From CAZKUN01 sp964555935 (GTDB taxonomy: Bacteria; Armatimonadota; Zipacnadia; Zipacnadales; VGFC01): DNA of 14,407 nt. The position numbers were made by a program, and so were the translations under genes. A model generated the notes under the pieces. It worked only from the letters and a program-made list of their open reading frames with translations. It was not told the origin of the DNA and searched no databases. How positions within the stretch are numbered: the stretch's first letter is position 1; every line of letters begins with the position of its first letter. Location: positions 1 to 14,407 of the forward strand of contig CAZKUN010000231.1 in assembly GCA_964555935.1 (NCBI GenBank), given 5' to 3'. Below, in pieces: positions 7,891 to 14,407 of this stretch.

Positions 7891-9054
7891 ATGAGGCACG
7901 CGACAGCGGGACTGGTGGTCATCATGATGATCGCGGGATGCGTCAACGCGGACGACGAACCGGCAAGTGCCTATGGGGCATGGGCGAATGGGCCGTCGAG
8001 CGATCCGAGCTTCTTCCCCATCGCAGTCTGGCTGCAGGCGCCTGGCAACGCCGCGGAGTTCAAGGCGGCCGGTATCAACACGTACATCGGCCTGTGGAAG
8101 GGTCCAACCGAGGAGCAGTTGACAGAGCTGAAGGCCGAGGGAATGAAGGTCATTTGCGACCAGAACGATGTGGGTCTCGCGCACCTCGATGACGACACCA
8201 TCATCGCCTGGATGCACGGGGATGAGCCCGACAACGCGCAGTCGGACGGCGCGGGCGGCTGGGGGCCGCCGGTCGATCCAGCGAAGATTGAAGAGGACTA
8301 CGAGCGCATCGCGGCGGCGGACCCATCGCGCCCCGTCGTGCTGAATCTGGGCCAGGGCGTCGCGTGGGATGGCTGGTACGGGCGCGGAGTGCGGACGAAC
8401 CACCCGGAGGATTACGCGGAGTACATCAAGGGCTGCGATATCGCGTCATTCGATATCTACCCGGCGGTCCACAGCAAGCCGGAGGTCGCGGGCAAGCTTG
8501 AGTTCGTCGCCAAGGGCGTGCAGCGTCTCGTCGAGTGGACGGGTGGCCAGAAGGTGGTCTGGAACTGCATCGAGGCCTCGCGGATCAGCAACACTGAGAC
8601 GAAGCCGACGCCGGAGCAGATCAAGGCCGAAGTCTGGATGAGCCTGATCCACGGATCGACGGGCCTGATCTACTTCGTGCATCAGTTCAAGCCCAACTTC
8701 GTCGAGGCATCGCTGCTGCAGGATTATGAGTTGCTTCCCGCTGTGACGGAGATCAACGCCCAGATCACAGAGCTTGCGCCAGTGCTGAATAGCCCATCGG
8801 TCGAAGGCCTCGTGTCGGTCGAAACAGCGGGCGCGGATGTGGAGATCATGGTCAAGCAGCACGATGGGGCGATCTACATCTTCGCGGTGGCGATGCAAGA
8901 TATCGACACGAAGGTCGAGTTCAGGTTCGAGGACATCGAGAGCGGCGAGGCGGAGTGTCTGGGGAAGGACCAGACGCGAGAGATCACCGAGGGATCGCTG
9001 CACGACGAGATCTATGGATATGGCGTGAACCTCTACAAGGTGACGCCCAACTAG
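7891..9054 (+). CDS. Predicted TIM-barrel glycoside hydrolase-like lipoprotein
   Basis: A 387-residue exported protein. Residues 1-17 form a lipoprotein signal with lipobox MIAGC, so Cys17 would be lipidated and the protein membrane-anchored on the outside. Residues about 40-300 alternate strands and helices as in an (alpha/beta)8 barrel: FFPIAVWLQ, GINTYIGLW, MKVICDQND, IIAWMHGDEPDN, RPVVLNLG, IASFDIYP, KVVWNCIEAS, GLIYFVHQF. In clan A glycosidases the acid/base lies after strand 4 and the nucleophile after strand 7; Glu112 of GDEPD and Glu228 of NCIEAS are reasonable candidates, but this is inference. Residues 310-387 form a small beta domain (GLVSVETAGADVEIMVKQHD), like the C-terminal sandwich of many such enzymes. 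I cannot assign a numbered family. It is co-transcribed with the preceding gene and ends at a shared CTAG with the convergent beta-helix gene. Confidence 0.82.
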   Translation: MRHATAGLVVIMMIAGCVNADDEPASAYGAWANGPSSDPSFFPIAVWLQAPGNAAEFKAAGINTYIGLWKGPTEEQLTELKAEGMKVICDQNDVGLAHLDDDTIIAWMHGDEPDNAQSDGAGGWGPPVDPAKIEEDYERIAAADPSRPVVLNLGQGVAWDGWYGRGVRTNHPEDYAEYIKGCDIASFDIYPAVHSKPEVAGKLEFVAKGVQRLVEWTGGQKVVWNCIEASRISNTETKPTPEQIKAEVWMSLIHGSTGLIYFVHQFKPNFVEASLLQDYELLPAVTEINAQITELAPVLNSPSVEGLVSVETAGADVEIMVKQHDGAIYIFAVAMQDIDTKVEFRFEDIESGEAECLGKDQTREITEGSLHDEIYGYGVNLYKVTPN

Positions 9055-10280
9055 AGCTGATCCGCTCCGGGCGAGGTTTGGTCGGGACGCGCGTCGCCGT
9101 CGATGTCATCGGGAACGCTGTCGAGGTGCGGGAACGTCTCCGGCAGGGCGGCCTTCAGGTGCAGGTTGCCCGCCGCGGCGTCGGCAAACGCGTCGGTGAT
9201 GTCCCGAGTGAGGTTGTCGGAGACATCGATCTCGCCGACGATTTGCTCCTGGCGCATCTCGGGCCCACTCAGCAGATTGTTGCGGACGGTGAGCCCGTCG
9301 TTGTCGTGGACGATGCGGATGAGGCGCCTGAGGCGGCTGTCGGGATCGTGGACGGAGTTGTGCAGGATGGAGCAGTCCTGAGTGTAGTCGGCGAGGATCC
9401 CGTTCTCGTGACAGCGGACGACGAAGTTGTTGCGGACGATGCAGTTGATCGCGTGGACCTCGGTCTCGAAGCCCCGGTGGGAATTCCCCAGGCAGATCCC
9501 CGAATCGCAGTCGATGATGATGTTGCGCTCGACGATGCAATCGCGCGTCTCATGCCAGAGGAATATCGCGCCTCGCGCCGAGCCCGCGCGGCCGTTGATC
9601 CCGATGAACACGTTGTCTGAGATCACCCATTCCGTGGCGAACATGATGTCCATCCCGCCGATGTAGTCGCCGTTGAAGCGCTCGGGATTCTCCTGCTCAG
9701 CGGGATCGTCGCTGAACTCTTTGGGACGGTCGTTGTAGAAGAGGCAGTACTGCACGCGGCAGTTTCGCGGCAGTTGATTCTCACGCATCTCAACGGGCAC
9801 GGCCACGCCTTTAATGCCGCGCTGCCAGATGTTGTGGATGACGCAATTGTAGATGGTGATGTCAGAGATACCCGTGTTCGAGTTGAGCTTGAACCCGTTC
9901 CACGCGATATTCTGGATCGTGAAGTCGGCGAACGTCACGCCTGAGCAGGCTCGGACGCCCACCAACTCCCCATGCCGGCTCTCGGCTCCGTCGAGGATGA
10001 CGGCGTCGCGGTCGCCCGACTCCGAGCGCATCGTCACGTCATCGGTGCTGATCTCGAAGTAGCGCGGCATCATGTAGTGACCATCGGCGATGAGAATCGT
10101 CCCGCCCGGCTTCACGTCGGCGGAGGCCTGGAACAGCTCGTCAACGGTGCTGACGCGGATGACATCCCCCTCCGGCGCGGGCAAGGGCGGCGCTACAGGA
10201 AACCACGGCTCGGAGGGCTGGGACATGGCGGCACACCCCAACCATGTCGCGAGCAGCAGCGCGAAGACGAGTCTTAGCAT
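9051..10280 (-). CDS. Secreted right-handed parallel beta-helix protein (pectate-lyase-like fold)
   Basis: A 409-residue exported protein. The N-terminus MLRLVFALLLATWLGCAAM is a signal peptide; Cys16 might be lipidated, but the lipobox has Trp at -3 and is imperfect. The segment ADVKPGGTILIADGHYMMP (about 54-72) is the classic first turn of secreted beta-helices. It is followed by rungs of roughly 20-25 residues, many ending in Asn ladders: VTFADFTIQNIAWNG, ITIYNCVIHNI, WVISDNVFIG, CIVERNIIIDCDSG, CIVRNNFVVRC, LTVRNNLL. The tail DDIDGDARPD is also frequent in this group. The fold is shared by polysaccharide lyases and some hydrolases. I see no certain catalytic Lys/Arg pair, so activity is open. 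Shine-Dalgarno support is weak (CAGG directly at the ATG). It lies 69 bases downstream of the multidomain protein gene and is probably read with it. Confidence 0.88.
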   Translation of the reverse strand: MLRLVFALLLATWLGCAAMSQPSEPWFPVAPPLPAPEGDVIRVSTVDELFQASADVKPGGTILIADGHYMMPRYFEISTDDVTMRSESGDRDAVILDGAESRHGELVGVRACSGVTFADFTIQNIAWNGFKLNSNTGISDITIYNCVIHNIWQRGIKGVAVPVEMRENQLPRNCRVQYCLFYNDRPKEFSDDPAEQENPERFNGDYIGGMDIMFATEWVISDNVFIGINGRAGSARGAIFLWHETRDCIVERNIIIDCDSGICLGNSHRGFETEVHAINCIVRNNFVVRCHENGILADYTQDCSILHNSVHDPDSRLRRLIRIVHDNDGLTVRNNLLSGPEMRQEQIVGEIDVSDNLTRDITDAFADAAAGNLHLKAALPETFPHLDSVPDDIDGDARPDQTSPGADQL

Positions 10281-10349
10281 CCTGTTGGCCTACTATTGGG
10301 CGGAGTCTCTGCCGTCGCGCTTCGCCAGGCAGACGACGGGCTCCTCCGG

Positions 10350-12258
10350 CTAGCGGCAGAGGATGCCCTCAGGCCACCTGTGTGGATAGAGAGGCGGGGC
10401 ATTCCTCGCATTCTCAATGCGCTCTCGAAGATTCTTGCTCTTCGCCGCAAGGTCGTTGATGATCTCGGTTGCGCCGGGCGACCCGATAGCGAGCAGCGCT
10501 TGGTAGCTCTGCCAGCCGGCCAACTCCGCCAGGTACGGCAACACGGCATCGTGGCGAACCGACTGCAAAGCCTCCGCCCACGGGATGTCGTCGCCCGCCT
10601 CTTTCTCTTCGAAGAGGCGTTGACACCGCCGGGCGAGACGCGCCTCATCGAGCGGCAGCACGGTGACGTTGGCCGAGGCTTCCCGGGCGACGGAGAGTTC
10701 GTGGCTCAGGTGCAGACTCTGGATCCCCACCTCGTACTCGCCCGGCTCGGCAAACGTGTAGAGTGCCGACAGCACCATGTCGACGCTGCGACTCTCCCCT
10801 GGCGCGAGATCCCATTCCTGACTCAGGAGGTCGATGGGCAGATTCTGACGGGGGGGTGATCGCGACCAGTCGGCCGTCGGCACTGCGAATCTGGATACGC
10901 CAGTTGTAGCTGCCCGAATACCGGACCTGTGCGGGTCCGTCGCCGGTATTGGTGGTGGCGATCCGCGCGATGAGGGGCTCATACGCGCTGATCTCGTTGC
11001 CGGGGATGAGCGAGACGGAGGTCTCCAGTGAAACACGGGCGCGTGGCGCGGGCACGGTGACCTGGAAGTCGCCGTCATCGATCTCCTGGCCCTCGGTTAG
11101 TGTGAAGCGCAACCTGCCCTCGTCGTTATGGGGGCTCGCGTGCCTGTGTGAGGTGCGGATGCTCACGTTTCCGGGAGGCAGTCGGAAGGAGTAGCGTCCC
11201 TCATCATCAGAGAGCGTGGGGTCCAGGCCGAAGTGCGTGGGGCCGCTGGCCCGAACGCCTATGCCTTCTACGGGATCGCCTGTCGCTTCATCGGTGATCT
11301 GTCCGCCGACGACCGCGCCGGGCGTGAGGTGGAAGGTGCCGAGCGTCAGATCACGCGACTCCGGCAGTGCCACATCGATCGCGTAGGCATGCGCGAGTCC
11401 CTCGGGCGGGTCCACAACAACCCGGAACTCGCCTTGCCACAGGTGGCGTAACGTGAAGGCACCATCGGCGTCGGTGACTGTGTCGTCCTGCCCGCCGTCC
11501 CTGTATCCATGCTGAGGGTTGCAGTGCACGGCGAGACCCGCAAGGGCCTTGCCATCATGCACTACCTTCCCCGAGATCGTACTCTCAGGATGGAGCGAGA
11601 TCTCCAGGACGAACGGGTCGGCATCGCGCTCGACGCGCAGCCTCTGCGCGGGATGTCCGTCAGCCGAGGCGATGAGATCCAGGCGCGCGTTCCCAGGCAG
11701 CCCGGCGAAGACGAATCGTCCATCCGCGTCCGTCGTCATGGCGAACGGGTTATCGGGCCGGCGCGACAGCTCAACGAACTCGCCTCGAATCGAGTACGGG
11801 AGATGCGCCAAAGCGACGCGCGCGCCGGCGATCGGCTTCCCGTCCGAATCGACGACGACACCGGAACAGGTCTTCGGCTCGGGGCCCAACTGCAGCAAGA
11901 CCGGCGTCCCCACCGCGGCAGTGAGCCAATCAAGCGCGTGTCCATCGTGGCGTGCCAGAACGCTCATCGGCCTGCCGGGGTATTCCGCCGGAGCATCTGT
12001 CACGAACGAGCCGGCGGCGTCCGTCGTGGTCACAGCCACGTGCAAGTCGCCAGCCTGGATGTACGGGTCGAGGGCATACCCACCAGTGAAGACGAGGACC
12101 TCGCATCCGGCCACGGGGACGCCGTCTGGATCAAACACCTCGCCGCGAATGGTGACCGTCTCCCCGCCGAGCTGCGCAACCACCGCGATCACACCGATAC
12201 CCGAGACCAATGCCAGTGCAGTAAGCTGCGCCACGCGCTTCCAGGATGCCACATTCAT
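10350..12258 (-). CDS. Exported protein with four carboxypeptidase-regulatory-like repeats, frame broken at a G7 run
   Basis: The start is MNVASWKRV at 12258, with GGGAGG (12272-12267) 8 bases upstream. Residues about 8-30 form a signal anchor. Four CarboxypepD_reg-like beta-sandwich repeats follow at about 34-125, 130-223, 226-309 and 313-400. Each has a G-x-V-x-D-x-x-G-x-P/A opening (for example GVVVDSDGKPIAGARVAL) and a TDADGRF-type turn. Another beta domain (404-540) and a helical C-terminus (545-620) come next. The frame breaks at seven G (10850-10856). Removing one base joins ITP to RQNLPIDLLSQEWDLAPGES, restores the beta domain and yields 635 residues. As given, the first frame runs out of frame into Arg-rich sequence until a stop near 10645. 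An assembly error is the simplest reading; a real pseudogene or slippage site is possible. Such repeats usually mediate cell-surface or carbohydrate contacts, and no enzyme motif is seen. Confidence 0.82.
10850..10856. other. G7 homopolymer at the frame break
   Basis: Seven G (C7 in the coding strand) sit exactly where the reading frame must move by one base. Coding continuity on both sides indicates that six would be the in-frame length. Confidence 0.8.
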
Positions 12259-12395
12259 GTTGGCTCCCTCCCGCGCCCTTTGACACTCGGAGAGAGCGAT
12301 GGGTTCAGCCGAACGCCGTCCACCGACGACAAGGAAGTCGCTCGGGTACGCTGAATCTACCACTCTCGCGGAATCGCTCATCGGAGGCTCTCTTC
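12259..12395. promoter_or_regulatory. Divergent intergenic region between multidomain protein and large beta-helix gene
   Basis: This 137-base spacer is the longest non-coding stretch in the window and should hold promoters for both genes. TTGACA occurs at 12280-12285 on the + strand, but no acceptable -10 element follows at 17 bases. GGAGG at 12383-12387, 8 bases before the ATG at 12396, is a good ribosome site. No operator repeat is evident. Confidence 0.45.
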
Positions 12396-14407
12396 ATGCG
12401 CGGCGCTCTGTCTGTTCTTCTGCTGGCAACTGCCTGCTGCGTCGAGGCGGCTACGCTGCATGTCGCCCAAGAGCATCCGAATGCAGACGATGCGAACGCG
12501 GGCACAGTGGACGCGCCTCTTGAGACCATCAACGCGGCGATCGGGCGAGCCCGGCCGGGGGACACGGTACTCGTCGGCAAGGGCACGTACCGCGAGGAGG
12601 TCGTTTGGCAAGCCGAGGATCCCTATGCGCCGATGGAGCGGATGACGCTGGCGGCGGCCGGGGGCGCTCGCCCAGTGGTAAAGGGCTCGGAGGTCGCGAC
12701 AGGATGGGAGCAGACGGCGGGCGACATCCATGCGGCCGACTGGGAGACGCCCGCGGACATCGTGTTCGCGGACGGGGATCCGCTGACTCAGATCGGACTA
12801 CAAGGGAATCCCAAACGCGCGGCGAGCACCAACGGCTTCCAGTGGAAACGAGATCGAGACGGTAATGGCATCGCGGACATGCGCCCAGGGAGCTTCCACT
12901 ACAATGCCGATGCGAAACGACTGCACGTGTGGCTGGCCGATGGGAGTGATCCGGCGGACCACCTCATCGAGGTTGGCGTTCGCGGCAAGGCCGTCCAACT
13001 CAGCGGGACGTGGACGCTACGGGGCTTTGACATCACGCAGGTTGCCGATGGATTCTGGCCCGACGAGCAGGCGGTCTCGATCGGCGGGAAGGAGATCGTC
13101 GTCGAGGACTGCCGCATCACGCACAACGGCTTCGTCGGACTGATCGCGTCCGGTGAGGACTGCATCATCCGCAACAACGAACTGGCCTACAATGGTCTGA
13201 TGGGGTTCACGAGCAACTCCGGGCACCGCATGCTGGTGGAGGGCAATGAGTTTCACCACAACGCGACGCGGGGCGATGTGAAGTGCCTCTCATCAGGCAA
13301 CAAATGGGTGCAATGGCGCGAGGCGAAGTTCCTGAGGTACTACTTCCATGACGAGACCGCCACGGCCCTTTGGTGCGACATCAACGTCAACAACGCGCTG
13401 ATCGCCGAGAACCGGTTCGAGAACTGTAACCTCGGGATCTACTTCGAGATCAGCCGGTGGGGCGTGATCGCGAACAACGTGCTGAGGAACTGCGGGCGCG
13501 CGATCTGGGTCTACTCGTCAGACGTGCTCGTGGCCCACAACGTTATCGACAGTTGCGGCGAGGGGATCACGGTCAGCGGCTACCCGCGCCACGCAGCGTT
13601 CGTCCAGAGCGTGCGCGAGCAACCGTACTCGCACTGCCTGATGTCAGTGCGTAACAACCTCATCGTGGACAACCTCCTGATCGACTGCCCGGGCTCGTAC
13701 ATCGGGATCACCGAGAGCACGCCATACGGCTGGGCAAACTGGTCGGACCACAACGCGTTCGTCTGGACGCTACCGGCATTCCACCGGTCGGGGATGCACA
13801 TCAACTTCATGAGCGGGTGGGATACGCTCTACGGCAAGCTGCCCATCTGGCGGATGAAGCGGCACTGCGACACGCGCTCGGTGGCTGTGGATGCAAAACT
13901 CCTCGAGGAAGTGCGGGGCGGCTCGCCATGGGTACAGCTCTCCGAGGACGAGTTGTTCGCGGATGCCGGACTCGTCGATCGAGCGGCGGGCGACTACCAC
14001 CTGACGGAGGATAGCCCTCTGCGGGGCCGCGGCATCGAGCTGCCGACGGAGCTGGCATCAAGCTACCAGCCGGGACAGGGGCAGGATGTGGTTAGCCGGG
14101 CGTGGGAGGCGACGGCCATGAAGGCCGCGCCGGATCCAGACGCGGCGACACCGGTGCATGGCGATGAGAATGGTCACTACCGGCTGCAACCACTGCCGCG
14201 CGTCGGTCGGCTGGTCGACTTGGACGCGATGGGACCGGGTACGCCGGGGCTGAACGAGACATGGGCCGACAGCGGCCAACACCCGAGGTTCAGGGACGCG
14301 GCGGCTGACGTGGCAGGACCCGCGGAGTGGGCAGTGCGGCCGGAGAATCTCGTCAGCGACTCGGGATTTGATGAGCCGATGGGCGAGGACTCGGGGTGGA
14401 TACCCAA
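12396..14407 (+). CDS. Large secreted parallel beta-helix protein, C-terminus beyond window
   Basis: This frame stays open from the ATG at 12396 to the window end, giving at least 670 residues. GGAGG 8 bases upstream supports the start. Residues 1-19 (MRGALSVLLLATACCVEAA) are a signal peptide. The mature N-terminus has the DUF1565-type signature: LHVAQEHPNADDANAGTVDA, then PLETINAAIGRARPGDTVLV, GKGTYREEV and PVVKGSEVATGW. Rungs of a right-handed beta-helix occupy about 230-435: IVVEDCRITHNG, CIIRNNELAYNG, MLVEGNEFHHN, ALIAENRFENC, GVIANNVLRNC, VLVAHNVIDSC, LIVDNLLIDC. The Asn ladder positions are regular. Residues 525-640 are less ordered, and NLVSDSGFDEP near 655 looks like the start of a carbohydrate-binding galactose-binding-like domain cut off by the window. 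This fold is used by polysaccharide lyases and hydrolases; the substrate is unknown. It is head-to-head with the multidomain protein gene. Confidence 0.9.
   Translation, partial: MRGALSVLLLATACCVEAATLHVAQEHPNADDANAGTVDAPLETINAAIGRARPGDTVLVGKGTYREEVVWQAEDPYAPMERMTLAAAGGARPVVKGSEVATGWEQTAGDIHAADWETPADIVFADGDPLTQIGLQGNPKRAASTNGFQWKRDRDGNGIADMRPGSFHYNADAKRLHVWLADGSDPADHLIEVGVRGKAVQLSGTWTLRGFDITQVADGFWPDEQAVSIGGKEIVVEDCRITHNGFVGLIASGEDCIIRNNELAYNGLMGFTSNSGHRMLVEGNEFHHNATRGDVKCLSSGNKWVQWREAKFLRYYFHDETATALWCDINVNNALIAENRFENCNLGIYFEISRWGVIANNVLRNCGRAIWVYSSDVLVAHNVIDSCGEGITVSGYPRHAAFVQSVREQPYSHCLMSVRNNLIVDNLLIDCPGSYIGITESTPYGWANWSDHNAFVWTLPAFHRSGMHINFMSGWDTLYGKLPIWRMKRHCDTRSVAVDAKLLEEVRGGSPWVQLSEDELFADAGLVDRAAGDYHLTEDSPLRGRGIELPTELASSYQPGQGQDVVSRAWEATAMKAAPDPDAATPVHGDENGHYRLQPLPRVGRLVDLDAMGPGTPGLNETWADSGQHPRFRDAAADVAGPAEWAVRPENLVSDSGFDEPMGEDSGWIP

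Noticed and set aside
12280..12308. Sigma-70-like promoter at TTGACA (12280-12285)
   Set aside because: No -10-like hexamer occurs at 16-18 bases downstream, so a single good -35 box is not enough.
11509..12354. 281-codon open frame on the + strand opposite the multidomain protein
   Set aside because: It is an antisense shadow. The minus strand encodes clear repeated domains with TDADG turns, while this frame is Arg-rich and lacks motifs.
12259..12381. 41-codon N-terminal extension of the multidomain protein
   Set aside because: The extension has no ribosome site and would bury the signal anchor; GGAGG-type support is found for the ATG at 12258 instead.
1..14407. Search for CRISPR arrays, tRNA genes, insertion sequences and attachment repeats
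   Set aside because: By eye I found no regularly spaced direct repeats, transposase motifs, cloverleaf sequences or flanking inverted repeats; short or diverged elements could still escape a manual reading.

Overview
The window is a GC-rich, gene-dense bacterial contig that looks like a metagenome scaffold: it carries a 10-base N gap inside one gene and a probable homopolymer error in another. It holds eleven protein genes, two cut by the window edges, and I see no tRNA, rRNA, CRISPR array, insertion sequence or phage gene. No gene-free stretch exceeds 300 bases; the longest non-coding gap is about 137 bases. The content (end of a CUT1-type sugar ABC permease, several large exported sugar-associated folds, a four-repeat carboxypeptidase-regulatory-like protein) resembles uncultured polysaccharide-processing lineages such as Armatimonadota, Planctomycetota or Hydrogenedentota. 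That placement is only an inference, because no phylogenetic marker is present.

Layout, left to right. Positions 3-98 hold the C-terminus of a MalG-like permease on the + strand. A 13-bp hairpin follows and separates it from a convergent minus-strand group: GNAT acetyltransferase (4964-4443), AMP-forming acyl-CoA synthetase (4354-2553, broken by the N gap) and a 782-residue secreted protein with an alpha-toroid-like middle (2510-162). An 89-bp divergent spacer leads to a + strand nitrilase-superfamily amidohydrolase with a TPR-like tail (5054-6136). It overlaps tail to tail with an M28 zinc peptidase (7055-6123).

After another short divergent spacer (7056-7141) comes a tight + strand pair: an unrecognised beta-rich protein (7142-7879) and a predicted TIM-barrel lipoprotein (7891-9054). 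This pair meets a minus-strand parallel beta-helix protein (10280-9051) at a shared CTAG stop. Upstream of that beta-helix gene lies a membrane-anchored or secreted multidomain protein (12258-10350) whose frame is broken at a run of seven G. A divergent spacer (12259-12395) precedes a second, much larger parallel beta-helix protein on the + strand (12396 to the window end, still open).

Taken together, five products are predicted to be exported or membrane-anchored, and three of these have folds typical of polysaccharide lyases or glycoside hydrolases. With the sugar permease this suggests extracellular glycan capture and breakdown, but no gene here can be assigned a substrate from sequence alone. 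The acyl-CoA synthetase, GNAT, nitrilase and M28 genes look like general metabolism placed between them. I found no convincing defence, mobile or regulatory system. The most promising under-described unit is the 7142-9054 pair.
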